From: Nymphaea colorata
Lineage: Eukaryota; Streptophyta; Magnoliopsida; Nymphaeales; Nymphaeaceae
NCBI RefSeq assembly: GCF_008831285.2
Contig: NC_045141.1
Span: 19,464,848 to 19,528,847 of the forward strand
DNA: 64,000 nucleotides
Direction: 5' to 3'
Part shown: positions 13,830 to 26,641 of the stretch, one piece after another
Layout of the letters: each line of letters opens with the position of its first letter
Numbering within the stretch: the first letter of the stretch is position 1
Notes under the pieces: model-generated
What the model saw: only the letters and a program-made list of their open reading frames with translations
The model's database searches: none
Told to the model about the DNA's origin: nothing
Position numbers and translations under genes: made by a program

Positions 13830-15440
13830 GGTTCGCATTCGGCATATCAACACGAGCGGCGTAACCTCGTCTTTGTCATGCTGCATAGCTGATGCATGAT
13901 CTAGAAAAGTTAAAGTTCTCTTTGGATCAGCAAGCGCATAATATTTTGTTGTAATCGCCAATCTTTGCATTGCGGTCATCATCAAGGAGAATGTTGGCCG
14001 CCTTTAGATCACCATGGACAATGGGATTGGGTCTTGCATAATGAAGGAAGACAAGAGCTGAGTATATTTGCTCAGTTATCCTCACTCAGTCTCTCCATGT
14101 AAGCGGAGGTGGCGGATCTATGGAGCGCCTTTGAAGGAGTCGCGTCTCCAAGCTGCCATTGCGTAGGTATTCATACACCAGGAAGCCAACTTGGGAGCGT
14201 TACCACTCCTGCTAGAAAATCTACCTGCAAGTGGTTGCAAATTTAACACTTATAAATGTTCTTTCAAGTACATAAAAATTAGTCCGAGAAAGCTTCCATC
14301 AATCTATAAATCTACCTGTTTATTTTCTATTTACTCATGTAATGGCTACTGAACATAAAATACAGTTACCTCTTCTCAGTAGCACCCAGATGGATATCTG
14401 GCTTCAAGTTCTTAACAGCACCTATATCGTTAACTATCACAAGTTCTTAACATCACCGAATCCTCCTCCACCAAGCATACAACCTAGACAGAAATTGTTG
14501 GTCCCTTCTTCCAGCTCCTCCAATGTGAATTCACCAATACTTGGGACTTCTCATCTGGTCCCGCTCGTCATCAGAACTCCAGGAATCTTTCTCGTAGAAG
14601 ATTGGCAAGTTTGCAGCTGCTCCTTTGTTTCCTCCAAAATCCGCTTCAATTCAGCTAGTGCCATCTCCATTTCAGATCTTTGCTACCATGGCTGGTCCGT
14701 ACTGGTCATGGCTTGACCATCTTTCTTCCCAGTGAGATTTCAGAACATATAGCCATGGATCGAACGGCAATTTTTGATGCCTCCACTGGCTTTGGCACGC
14801 TCAGCCAAGCTTACCCTGCTGCTGTCCTGCTCCCCACCTCCATTAATGACATTGCCAACCTCAGAAGGCATTTCTATCAGTCTCCACACCCCTTTTCCTG
14901 TGTCAGCAAAGCAATGCCTACTCCACTCATGGTTAAGCTCAAATGAAATGCAGGGCAATGCGTACTCATATAGTTTGCAGCTCTTACAGGGAGATGTGCG
15001 AAAGGATTAGTGAAAGAGCTTCCAACTATATGTAACGACCAAACACTAAAATCCATCTTAGATTACAGTGCTGGTTCGTGGAATTCTGAGGGCGCTGTTG
15101 AGCTATTTCGTCTAGATCTTCAATGCTGTGACTGTGAGGAGGACAGAAGCAGGAAGCCCAATTTGAAGTCTCCATTATCCGAAAAAAAGGAGAAGTGGGC
15201 CTCGAGGCCAATATGCTTGCATGCATATTGATGAAACCTTGCACCCACCATCATGCTGATCCCCGAGCAATATTTTCCCGCTCCACATGTTGGTACCATT
15301 AACAATTTGGCATTGAAGTTCATCTTACTCGTTGAAGTTGCTGTCAGCACCTGCTCCCTTCACAAGAATTTTGATGCTGAACTAAACTCAACAAAGCTTC
15401 CTGGTGTATTGGTGGATTCCAATACTAAAATATCAACATT
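13830..15440 (-). pseudogene. broken UspA - coiled coil - kinase pseudogene (family of genes A and B)
   Basis: Read on the minus strand, pieces of the whole 5' and central part of the family occur in order. 15440-15329: UspA exon 3, matching the INIKILVMGAGAD region, with its GTAAG donor kept. About 14945-14740: a linker. About 14700-14560: coiled-coil residues (EMALAELKRILEETKEQLQ). About 14560-14440: the pre-kinase segment GEFTLEELEE and a glycine-loop remnant GGGGFG. After a gap, 14224-13970 has the exon-6 acceptor (TTGCAG) followed by VYEYLRNGSLETRLL, HGDLKAANILLD and KIGD. From 13970 to 13830 an activation-loop remnant (ADPKRTLTFLD) remains in another frame. There are stop codons (one within the WRD*VRI segment), a deletion of roughly 30 bases after the acceptor, and several frame changes. 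It is closest by eye to gene B. It cannot encode a working protein. Confidence 0.85.
14951..15200 (+). pseudogene. kinase C-lobe fragment of the same family, on the opposite strand
   Basis: On the plus strand this reads LKSILDYSAGSW...AVELFRLDLQCC...RSRKPNL (15050-15165), which matches the C-lobe LPSILDPNAGKW...LSNLGLQCC...RSRPNL of gene A. Just before it, 14951-15050 gives LQLL and, after a frame change, TGRCAKGLVKEL, the helix-F-to-G region. It lies inside the minus-strand pseudogene at 13830-15440, between its UspA and linker pieces, and supplies the part that pseudogene lacks. No U-box follows. Confidence 0.8.
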
Positions 15441-18400
15441 TACCTACAAAAAGATTAAACAAACTTAGTTGCCCAAATGGGAACAGAGAAATGAGAGGCA
15501 AGAGAGAAGATACATATACGTCAAGCTCTTTTTTTTTTTCAAAATGGAAAATCGCTTTTTTTTTCAAAATGACATTTGATCGGAGTTGGATTTACGTAGA
15601 TATTGACCATATTCAGATTCAAATAAATATCATATAGTACATAATACGGTTTGGATTTATTTTAAAATGGATTTGAATTCAGATGTTAATAAAGAAATTA
15701 GATTCGGATTATGAAGTCGGATTTTGGATTCAAATATGGCATACGTTTTCTTCGTTCAAATTCCAATATGAATATGAATCTAAATATGAAGATATTCAAA
15801 AAAGAGAATATGGTAAAGTATATATCTGATCCATTGATATCTTAAAAAAATAGGAGAGTTTAATCACCCTATAGATTTAATAAAAAAAAAGGCAGACACC
15901 CATAACAATTTGATAATGCACACACAATTTGATAGCTTTGAGAGATTCTGTTTTTATTTAGACAAAGCTGAAAAAATTAGCATTTTTTTTTCCTTGCTTT
16001 TTGACAGCATGCACTTTCCCACACTCAGGTTAATGCTAAAAAGAAAAAGTGTCATATAATTAGCACCAGTTTTATGGAGAAAGCTCGACGCGTAATCTAG
16101 GGTTGCTAATGGCATGGAAGGATTTGAACTAAATGTTCTCTTTCATAAAGTTATTTATTAGATCATGTTCACATACTTAGGTCCGAATTCAGAAACAAAT
16201 GCAAAAGAAAAAAAAGTTGTGTCTATTTGAATTTGAATTCATAATTTGAATCCGATTTGAATCTGATTTTTAAATTCATAACCGAATCTGAATCCCACTT
16301 TCAATCGAATCCAAGCTGCATTATGATATTATTAAGAACCGACTTGAAAATGGATGGGTATTAAACGTAGATACTAATTTAAAAGTAAATTGGAATTTGG
16401 ACTAGAATCCACCTGGATATTTATTTAAATCTTAATCTAATTGAATGTCATTTGTTAAGTCTGAGTTGGATATGATTTTCTAATCGGATGATGAACATGA
16501 TCTATATCCAATTCTTTTGAAGCAGTTTGGACGGATATATTCTGGATTTATTGACATTTGTAATGTAGCCCAGGGAATAAGCTTTCAGTTAAATATTTGT
16601 ATGGTTGATAAGTTTTTTGTTTTACTAACAATATCATGTCAGCATTTTAAATTAACTTTATGTTATTATATAAGGCAAAAAGAATGAAAACTTTCAAGGG
16701 ACCTTGACATCCGAATATCTTTCTAAAATAAAAAAAAGAAAAAGGAGGAAAGATCAATCGTTCGTTTTGGCCGTTCCAGTAATTTCCTTAAAAATAAGCG
16801 ATCCGGGCAGAAAATTTAGACGACAGTTGACGATGGCTTTTCGGTAAATTAGTCTCAGGATTTTCCCCTCTCCACTGATCCTCACTTTCTCTCTCAAGCT
16901 AGAAATATCCCGGAATGTATACTTTATCATATCAGTTTGGGGATATGAATCTATTCGGTTCCAATTGAAATCCAGATTCATAATCCGAAAACGATTTTGA
17001 ATTAATATCTGATTCTGAATTGGATTTTTAAACCGAATCCAAACCATATCTTAGAGGTTGAATACAACAGATTTGTTTAAAATTATGTCGGAATCTGATA
17101 TGAATTTTCTTTTCATATCTAATTTGATTTGTGTGGTTCGGTTGAATATCAAATTTAAGTCGAATTTATTGACACTTTCAACTCTACTTTTCACTATATG
17201 TGATTTGGGAGTTTCTTTTTCAGCTAGCTTTTTCTCGTCCTGGGAACTTTAGGTTCGGGTCTATGCCCTTAATCACTGAGGCACATCCAGTTACCTGCTT
17301 CTATCAATAGCATTGCCGAAGAGTAACTTTCTGGTCGATCTATATATATATATATATATATACCAAATAATTGACTTAAATTGGTAATTGAAACACTCTT
17401 GAATATTTCAAGAATTTACAATAAGCATTAGAGTAGATTCGAAAAACACTAGAATTGAGTGTCCTTAAATCTTCTTCAATCTTTATAATTGATTCACGAT
17501 ACTAACATAATTTTTTCTATTTATCAAATGACCTCTAAAAGTACACTCTAAGAAGATTAGATGCCCATTTTTTATTTAAAAAATAAAAGAAAAGCAAATG
17601 GGCATTGCGCGTCGCATGTGGAGGGCTCTCTGCGGTGCACATTACTAAATCCAATCTTACAAACAATTATGTATATTGGAAGCTATTTAATTTTTCTAGT
17701 TAGCTCCAAGAAGGGGTGGAGCTAGAAATTTTTCATGAAGGCCCGAATTAAAGTTTTTAAATTTTGACACGGGCCGAAATATCATTTTTTAAAAATTTTT
17801 ATGTAAGACACAATTTTTTTTAAAATTTACGTATAAATAAAAAAAAAATAAGTAAACAAAAGAGCACTACAAAACAAAGCAAACATAACTAAGAAGGCAA
17901 GGGCAGAGTGGGTAAAAAGGAAGTTGGAGTAGTAGCAGAGCTTAGTTTGTCATTGAACTTTAAGTGTGCATAAAACATACTAGTATGATTTGATTGGCGA
18001 TGTCGTTTGAAGTTTTGAACAAGTTTGTTTCCCTTGTCACTTCCCCTGTAAAGCATTGTCATGCTTTTGTTCTTTAAAATGTAATGCATCAAAAATTGTT
18101 CACTATGCAGTTTTCTTTTTTGTCTTTCTCAATTGAATTGAGCACAATTCTGAACAGTGCTCCTGAGCTACAAGTTTCCATTCGCCTGCCTAAATGTCAG
18201 ATATCCATCAAACACACAAATATGGTTCTAGAGAAATCCACAAAAGAAAATCTAAAACAATTCCAGGATCTTAATACAATACAAAGTCCATCAAAACTCG
18301 AGCTTAGTTTCGGCCTGACTCCAGACCCCAGCCCAGTTCCGGCCGGTGACTCAAGCCCAATTCTGGCCCGAGACTCGAGTTCGGGCCAGGCCGACCCGGC

Positions 18401-20430
18401 CTAACCCGACACCCAAGACCCAAGATCGGGCCTGACCCGGTTAAACTAAAAATATTTATATTTTTAATAAAAATATATATCAATTAAAATAAAAATCATG
18501 TTGGATATTCGGCCCATGTGGTCGACAAAATTTTCTATCACTACCATGAGCTTGAAGAAAAGGACAGCAACCGGTTTAAGATTTTTTTTTTTTTTTTAAA
18601 AAGAAAAGCGCTCCACGCTACGGAATTGTTCCAGTAGTCAAGACAATGACGTACATCTTACAAATAATTGAATATGTCAACGTCTCCAGTTCAGGTCAAC
18701 ATGAGAAGAGAAAATTTACATCGGTCTCTTTACGGATGCCTAAAAAAAAAAAAAAAAGCCATAGATGAAACTGAAGAAAGCGTCACTAAACCTTTGAATG
18801 ACATTTTTAATGGCCAAGACTATAACCCCCTATTAACTTGGATTAGGTTTTATTGAAAAATGAGTCACCGGGTTAAAGAGGTGACTGGATCACCAAAGTC
18901 ACATATATCGCCGTTGTCTTTCGGGTGAGGGAGAGGATCATTCCACCGCTCAAACCGAAGCCCAAATGGCCTTTCATTTTTCCTGCTTTTAGAGTTCTAA
19001 GCTGAGTCGGTGTCAGCGATAAAATGATGCACCCTTCAACTTGAATGCTGGTCTTATCACATTAAAACACAAAAATATAACATGTACATGAATCAAACTA
19101 AAATCTACCATCGTCTTTCACACATATAAATTAATAACATACACCCAAACACACAAATACTAAACTTGGGTTATGTGTGCAGGTTTGTGCACCTTACCGA
19201 GCTTGTCCTTTCTTGATTGTGCGCTTTGAGGACATGTCATAAATCGATGCACATATGACCATGTTCATGAAGTATATCCTTTCTTCGTTGTCCATGAAAG
19301 AAAAAAGAAAATAATAGTTTTGAATGACATAATGAGTTAATTTTTTAAAATAATATTAAATATATAATTAACAAATATTCAGTAAAGTGGCGACTTCGAA
19401 GTCTGGTAAAGCAGTGACCCGGTCTCCTCCGGCATAAATGCATAATAATAATAATAATTGAAACTCAAATGTCGCCGTTGTCAATCATGTCACACTCTAC
19501 GCCGATCATTAGTCACTTGATTTTCTTGAGTTCTCCACAGCCTGTAATTACTTATCCTACCTGTCATTTTAACACTATTATATTGGCGTCGAGCATCCAT
19601 GTGGCCTTATTAGATTTTAAATGCAATTGCTTTTAATTTATTTGTTGGTTGGATCCCTCTTAGATGCAAACGTTAGTATTTTTTGGATTTTTTTTATTGG
19701 CTGTATAAAATGCAACTTTCCGGAGCAAACCGTTGTCATAAATACTGTAGCGAGATTTTTTTTTTTTATATTTTTTGACAAAGATGTTTTTCATAAATAT
19801 CTCAGGAAAATGAAAAAACAAATCTAAAGATTTGATAAAAGTAAAATAAATGAGAAACTAATGAAAAGCTATTGAAAAACCAGACAAAATCGTAAAAAAA
19901 ATTGTTTAATAATGATAAAAGACTTCATTTAACTTCAAATTTGAATTCATGATGATAGGAAAAAGTCAAAAAACAAGACCAAAATGCGATAAATTGATTT
20001 TCATCTTTTTTTTTAGAAAATTGTATTTCTGTTGGGTTTTTCTTTTTTCTTACCATGATCACAAAAATATCGTGGCATCTACACAATAGATCAAACTTTT
20101 CTAGTTTTATATTTTTTAGGATGTTATTTCATTTAGAATCTTTTAGTGCTTTTTCCTATCTTCGTTCTTCAATAAATTTTTTTACTTATTGTTGTTAAGA
20201 CATCAATATTTTGAAGAAAGCAAAACAAACGACCTCATGTGGTTGCAAACGGTTCAGCCACAGTTTCCAACCCATCTTTCTATCACATCTCACATAATTA
20301 ATTAGATCTTCCTAATAAAATCTTGATGACATTTTAGAACTGAATTCCAGATCCAGCAGACATAAAAATGTAGACATTTGCATGCAATCAGGTTGAGTCG
20401 GATCTATTATTATTTGGGATCGGCACGGGT
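15441..20430. other. intergenic repeats, no gene recognised
   Basis: Mostly AT-rich. 15570-15845, 16200-16560 and 16930-17060 are arrays of degenerate GAATTTGAATCCGA-type words. 16040-16090 is a short sequence (TCATATAATTAGCACC, TTTATGGAGAAA) that recurs at 38408-38455. 16770-16870 recurs at 40155-40260. 17341-17362 is (TA)n. 18295-18430 is rich in CGAGCC/CGGGCC words of the type found in dispersed plant repeats. Open frames are short and carry no domain I recognise. Confidence 0.5.
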
Positions 20431-21664
20431 ACCCGATCCTACTCGGACTTAAAATTGGGTGCTCTTCCACCGACACATATTGCTGCAGGCCATTGGTTAA
20501 CGCAGCAGGCTGGCTTTGCTTGACTTAAGCAAGCTTGTGTTGAACCGTCGACTTCTCGGAATTGACTGGAAGGAAGGGAGAAGGAGACTGGACGGATCAT
20601 GGAAATTTCTTTTGTGTTTTTCCTTATCATTATAGGAAGAGAAGCTGATCATTGGGAATGGGCTGGGGAGGATATCGTTTGTAGTAGAAGGAAGGAGAAC
20701 AGCCGCCTCAGGATCGGCTTCAGGTAAAGGAGAATTTTTTTTTGTCTCTTGGTTCTGTTTCTTTTCTTTTTCTTTACGCACAAAGTTCTTTCTTTGTTTT
20801 TGCTTGTCGTCTTTTTTCTCTAATGTTGACATGTTTGTGCATCTCATTCTTTTGTTTTGTCTCAAACTAATTTCTAAGAGTGACCTCTCTCAACAAGTAA
20901 AGAGAGAAAGAGGCAGAGACAGAGAGTTCTGAATGTCAAATTATCAAAGAGAGAATGGCTGAAATATATATGACAAGGATTTGAAATTCCTTAACTGAAA
21001 AATAGATGAATTAGATGACGAATTTGTACTCTTTGCAACTTAAAAACTGCAAAATTTCAAGTCCGCAGCTTATTTGACGCATATTCGTGGAGATCTTAGA
21101 CACATGGTTCAGAATCTGCAGTTTACGAGAACTATGAATTTAAAGTAGGCTTCAGCTTAAATCGTTAGATCCTCGGTTCCAAAATCAGGTAGTGAAGCAC
21201 CAACTAAAATCATTCACGCGTCCGTTGTCCGATTGCTGAGCTTGAAATTTTGAACCACTTGTTCTATCTTCTATGAATCGTACGACCTTCGCAGACAGAG
21301 TACTGCTTGTGAAATTTTTGGTATCTGGAGTTGCAAGGAGAATAATGTTTGTGAAATTTTTGGCATCTTAAGTTTGAACCTTTGTAAGAATTAACTTAGA
21401 CATACATCACAACAAAGCAATCCAAATGTTGATTCTCAGAAAATCATTAATATGAATCACCCCCATATACAGGGTTGCCTTTGAGCTGCTGATTCAGGCA
21501 ACACGTAGGACTATATTTGAAAGGTTTCTGTATCGGCCTCTGCTTTATATTGTTTGGGGAGGGGTCAGTTCAGTGCATACCAGCGGGAGATCAACAGCAG
21601 TAGTTCATTTTGCAAAAGCTAAAAATTTACGTGGGCTTAGTTTCTGCAGCAGGAAAGACTTGAG
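20431..21664 (+). promoter_or_regulatory. probable promoter, leader and leader intron of gene A
   Basis: There is a good acceptor (TTTCTGCAG) ending at 21649, 15 bases before the start ATG of gene A, and a plausible donor (CTTCAG/GTAAAG) near 20729 that closes a GC-richer block beginning near 20450. A leader exon of about 280 bases and a 0.9 kb leader intron would fit. I see no coding content in this interval. Confidence 0.3.
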
Positions 21665-24600
21665 ATGGAGCTTGTTGAAGGGGGGGAGGGCAGCAGCAGT
21701 ACTCCTCCAAGGGACAAAGTGTACGTTGCAGTGGGGAGCAAAGTGAAGCAGAATCAGAAGAATTTGGAATGGGCACTTGCGAAATTTGGGGCAGCAGATT
21801 TCTTCATTCTTCATATCCATATTCCCTCGCCTACGATGCCCGCACCAAGTAACTCTCTCTCTCTCTCTCTCTCTCTTGTTCTTTTGAACTGTAGAATTTT
21901 GCTCATATGTGCAAACACGTGTGTGAAATTGACCCTTTTTCCTCTGTTGTATCTTCCTTCAGTGGGAGGAAAAATGCCTTGTTCAGGTGCTTCAGAGCAA
22001 AAAGTGAAGGAGTTTAGAAAGGAGGAACGCATGAAGATGGAGGAAGTAATTCAACAGTACATGGCCATATGTGCTGCCCACAAGGTAATCGTTGAAATTA
22101 ACAAGAATATTGGCCAACTTTGTGTACTCAATTAGAGCATTACCAAGCCCGGGCAACGGGATGGACATGCCCTGGTTAGGTTATGATAAAATGGCCCTGT
22201 CTTACATCTTCCAAGGCCGATTATAATTAAACATAAAACCAGAACCATAGTTGAGAAGCTAACCAGATTATGTGAATCTTGTGAAGACTGTGACAACTAT
22301 TCCCAAATTTGTACAAGATCAAGACCATTAGCGATGCTAAGTCCAAACTCCCATGACTCCAACCAGTAATCAAAATAATTTTCAACCTGCAATCACCCAC
22401 TTCCTGTCATCTGGTCTGCTTTTATGTAAAAAAAAATCGCCCTCCCATATAAATGGCATCTATTCCTCATTTCCTAACTCTAGTTCACTTATCAAATTTC
22501 TTCGTGGCCTTCAGGCTCTACATGAGTTTCAATTTTTTGTAGGTAAATGTGGACAAGTTGGAGCTGGAATCCAGTGACGTCCAGAGAGGCATTGTTGAAT
22601 TAGTGGCTCAATGCAACATCAAAATTCTCGTGATGGGAGCAGGTGCTGACCAAAGATTCGACAAGTAAGAGTAATTTCATTGCCAAATTGTTAGTAGTGT
22701 TGGCAACTTATCAAAAAGATTTCCATCAGTTCGAATGTTCATGCGTCGTGCAGGACAATGTCGAAGCCTGCCTCTTCCAAGGCACAGTATGTGGAGGCTA
22801 AAGCCTTGCCTTCATGCCAAATATGGTTCGTCTGCAAAGGAAATCACATCTGCACCCGGCAAGTCGCGACCTCCCACAACCCGACCAGGATTGCACCGTG
22901 GAGAATTCATTCTGAAAAGTTAAGCCAATCTTCCACGAAGGGGAAGTCAATGATAAAGCAATTTTTTAGCTTCCCTGCAGTTAGGGACCAGTCCTCGTCA
23001 CAAGAAGTTACAGTGCCGCAGTTGGGGAGAGATGCTTCTGGTGCGTCTTCTATTTTCTCAAGCGATGATGGTAGTGGTGCTTCGGAATGGTCTGCGCCAA
23101 CGGAAGAAAATGATGATGATGATGTGGATGATGGTGGTGTTAGTGGTGAACTGAAGAGGGAATCAGAGGTATGATCAATTAATAGTGTTAAGAATAAGCT
23201 TTGGTGATTATCATTGGATCATACACAAAATAAAATATGAAACGGGAAGTTTTAGGGCTTTAGTTAGCATTGAATGATTCATGTCATGCCTCGGGCTTTA
23301 ATCATGAAATGGTGCCTATCAGTATTTTATATTGTTGGTTACATGTAAAAGTACTTGAAAACGTTGAGTTCTTGCGACGGATGTGTTGATGCCAAAGTCG
23401 ACGGCAAAATCAAAGCCAATAGTTTGTCAATTATAGGGAAAAACATGCAGTGATGGATTTTCCTAGTTAACCAACTAATTTGGTCTCTCTTTTTCCCTCT
23501 GTCTCTAGGAAATGACGCTCTTAGAAGGGATGGCTCAACTATCGGTCAAGATTGAAGAGCTACAGAGGCGGAATGGCGAGCTAGAGAGAGAGAACACTTC
23601 GCTGTCAGCTAAGAACTCGGCATTACACCAACAACTTGCAGAACTGACCCACATCAACCGCTCACTGCAGAAGCAAAATGATGAAGCAAAACAGGCACAG
23701 AAGCAGCTCGAAGAAGCACAACTAGCTCTCACTAACATTGACAAAGGAATGCCAGCAATCCCCAACTTCCTACAGTTCAACCTTGCTGAATTAAAAGAAG
23801 CCACGAAGGGCTTCAGCCAAGAGATGAAAATCGGACGTGGAGGTTATGGAACGGTGTACAAGGGCAAACTCCATCACACAACGGTTGCTATAAAAATTCT
23901 CAACCCTGAAACCATCCATGGGGAAGCTCAGTTCAATCAGGAGGTAAAAATAATACCAACACAAATGTCTCTCTCTCTCTCGCTCAAGATCTTGGGCATG
24001 ACAGTGTCTCTCAAGTTCTTGACAAAGTACTAAATCTATTATAGAGTTGGTGATAGTGAACAATCATTAATAATGTGCAAAATTTCAGATACAAGCACTT
24101 ACAAGGGTAAGACATCCAAACCTGGTTGCATTGATTGGAGCTTGCCCTGAGGAGCGGTGCATTGTCTATGAGTACGTCGAGAATGGCAACTTGAATGACC
24201 ACATTTTTTGCGACGATAGTCCGCTGTCATGGAAGGACCGCCTCAGAATTGCAGCAGAGATTTGCTTAGCCCTACTTTTTCTACACTCTGCCAAGCCCCA
24301 TCCCATTGTCCATGGCGATTTGAAGCCTGCCAACATCCTCCTTGATGCCAACAATAAAACCAAGATAGCAGATTTCGGAATATGTCGCTTTTTATCGGAA
24401 CCACAACGGGAGTCCATTGACACTGTTCTTAAGCTTACACACCCTAAGGGCACCTTAGGGTACATGGACCCTGAATTCATGGCCACCAAAGAGCTAACCT
24501 TCAAGTCTGATGTGTATGCATTTGGCATCATTCTGCTGCAGTTGCTAACTGGGAAAAGTGAGTTGGGTTTAGTGAAGGAGGTTGAAACTGCATTGGAGAA

Positions 24601-24760
24601 TAAAGTACTGCCCTCAATCTTAGACCCTAACGCGGGAAAATGGAAGCTTACTGAAGCTACCAAGCTGTCTAATCTAGGGCTGCAGTGCTGCCAGACGACC
24701 AGAAGAAGCAGGCCTAACTTGGAGACCCAAGTCTGGCGGCAGATGGAACGTTACCTGTAG
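21665..24760 (+). CDS. gene A: UspA - coiled coil - protein kinase, no U-box
   Basis: Six exons: 21665-21848, 21963-22084, 22543-22664, 22754-23168, 23509-23943, 24089-24760; all GT..AG and phase-consistent, 649 residues. Residues about 17-145 are a UspA (universal stress protein) fold starting VYVAVGSK and ending ILVMGAGADQRFDK. Residues about 150-175 hold the family segment SCQIWFVCKGNHICT, followed by an acidic low-complexity linker. Residues 282-360 form a Leu/Glu/Gln-rich coiled coil. Residues about 372-640 are a kinase: glycine loop IGRGGYGTVYKG (389), VAIK Lys (about 410), HGDLKPAN (Asp about 503, so non-RD) and DFG (521). Key residues are intact, so activity is plausible. Canonical relatives continue into a C-terminal U-box, but this frame stops soon after VWRQME and no U-box exon is seen before 26 kb. 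Family knowledge: receptor-like cytoplasmic kinases (RLCK-IX)/PUB proteins. The substrate is unknown. Intron 1 carries a CT microsatellite. Confidence 0.87.
21852..21876 (+). repeat. (CT)n microsatellite just inside intron 1 of gene A
   Basis: About 12 CT units start three bases after the GT donor of exon 1. The tract may serve as pyrimidine-rich sequence, but the real acceptor is 85 bases further on. Confidence 0.85.
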
Positions 24761-26241
24761 TGTACATTTTCTTGCTTATTTGTTGTAAATTGAAACAGCT
24801 ACTTGCTTCCTTCTACACAATTTACTGAATGGCTACACGAATTGCCATACGTTGTCTTAATCTGACCTTATCAGTAGTTAGCCATCTCTTACTTGATCTC
24901 AAACAACCGTGCGAAATAAAAAGTGAGAAACATACATGTTTTTTTTTTAGTTTTTCAAGAAATATAAGTGGAGCCCAAGAAAACATAATACCGTGGCACG
25001 TAGCAGATGGGGAGATTGATTAATTAATTTGTTTGGTTAGCCCAAGAGCGAGGTAACTCAGAAGCAGAAGGTTACCAATCTATGAAAGAGGTTATGCATT
25101 GAGGATAAGGATGACTCCCATGCAGCAACGTTGATCAAGGCAGAGACATCGCTGCTGATGAAGGTTATGGCTGTTTCTAAAATAAAAGATGCCACAGTTA
25201 TCAAATAAATAAAGAAGGATAAATCTTTATTGTAACAGCTCCTGTTATTTTGGAGCAATCTTTGAAAATCATTGTAGAGAATGCTTATAAATATATGGGG
25301 ACATGATTTATGGATGTTAAGGCCGATGACCTTCTGTGAGTAAAGAAAGTATGGTCCACGTTAATCCCTTTGAGCACGTTTCTATTATTGCTTTGTTTTT
25401 CTACAGTCTACACCATGAGCTTTTGCTAAACGCATTGTCCTCTTTGTGTTCAAGACTTTGAAGAGGGTAAAATGTCAAATAGAAGATAATGATTGGTAAA
25501 ATTAAAAAGAAATTGCGGGACTCAAGATCATAGGTTTTATGGGACTTCTGCTGACTTGGGTATCCACAAAAGCAAAATATTGAGCACAAGATTCAAATTT
25601 GCCTTTGGTATGTCAAATGCATTGGTAGCATAATTGATCGAGAGAGTTGAAAACCTGTAGTTACTCACCCTTTGAAAATGATCTTTCAAATGGTTATTTT
25701 CGACCATGCAAAATCCCATTAATAAGATGTGTTTAGTTTGTTAGCAATGCACTTTCATCAAAAAATGAACAGGATTAAGACGAGCTAGTTAGATCTCTAT
25801 ATTTTTATATCTCAATTCCAAATTGGGTTTCTCGAAAATTTTTGGCCCTCCAAAGGAAAAAAAAAAGAATTGCTCGTTCAACTCTACTTCCAGATCTGTC
25901 ATAATGACAGATATAAAATGGATTCAGACTTCCAGAGTCTACCATGGGGTTTTCTGATTTTGATCCTGAGGTGTTTCATTTGGCAAATTGAATGGTTTGT
26001 AACTGTTGTATGAATCCACTTTAAAAGTTGAAGCAAATTCATATGGTGTATAATGAATTTGCTTCAATCTTTAAAACATGTTGATAGAGTAATTACATAT
26101 GGTTGTGCTTGCCAAACAAACCCTTAAGCTACTGCTTCTAGCTGTTATTGATAGTCTTGGGAGTCAGATTGATCAATGAGAATGAGACAAAATCGCAGCA
26201 GGAATAAAACTATAGCTCGAATTCTTCCTGCTCCGGTACCA

Positions 26242-26641
26242 TGTCCGAAAATCAGGGAATAAGAAAGAAATTCCATTCAATCCTCTTCCATTACTCTTCC
26301 TTCAGCAAGATCTATACTTCGTCCTTAGAACTCCCAAAGTAGCAAGTGATAAATACAACTGTTTTGGCCAGCCTCCTGACCCCGATCAGCAGTTTCAGTA
26401 TTGGTTCGTTACTCAATCTTTCTACTTACTCTGACCTGGGCAGATTCCAGCCAGAGATGGAGTCATTTTCTCTCCATGTGTACGTACATGTGAGACTTCT
26501 GCGCTGTCGGTATTCGCAGGAGCAAGAACAACGCAACTTCTGAGCGATGGCGCCGATCATCTTTGATCGTCGGTTGGCTCCAAGATGGCTCTCAGAAAAT
26601 GTGTGGAAAATGAGCAATAATATCTTGAGTTGAAGCCAACA
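26242..26641 (-). mobile_element. possible LTR of a copia-like retrotransposon
   Basis: On the minus strand a 400-base segment begins TGTTGG (26641) and ends CGGACA (26242), i.e. TG...CA. It is followed immediately by TGGTACCGGAGCAGG, close to the usual plant primer-binding site TGGTATCAGAGC (initiator Met tRNA). No gag, protease, integrase or reverse transcriptase frame is visible to the left and no second LTR was found, so at best this is a remnant. Confidence 0.35.

Noticed and set aside
24166..24663. Long minus-strand open frame across gene A exon 6
   Set aside because: It is the antisense shadow of the kinase domain, whose sense frame carries all conserved motifs.
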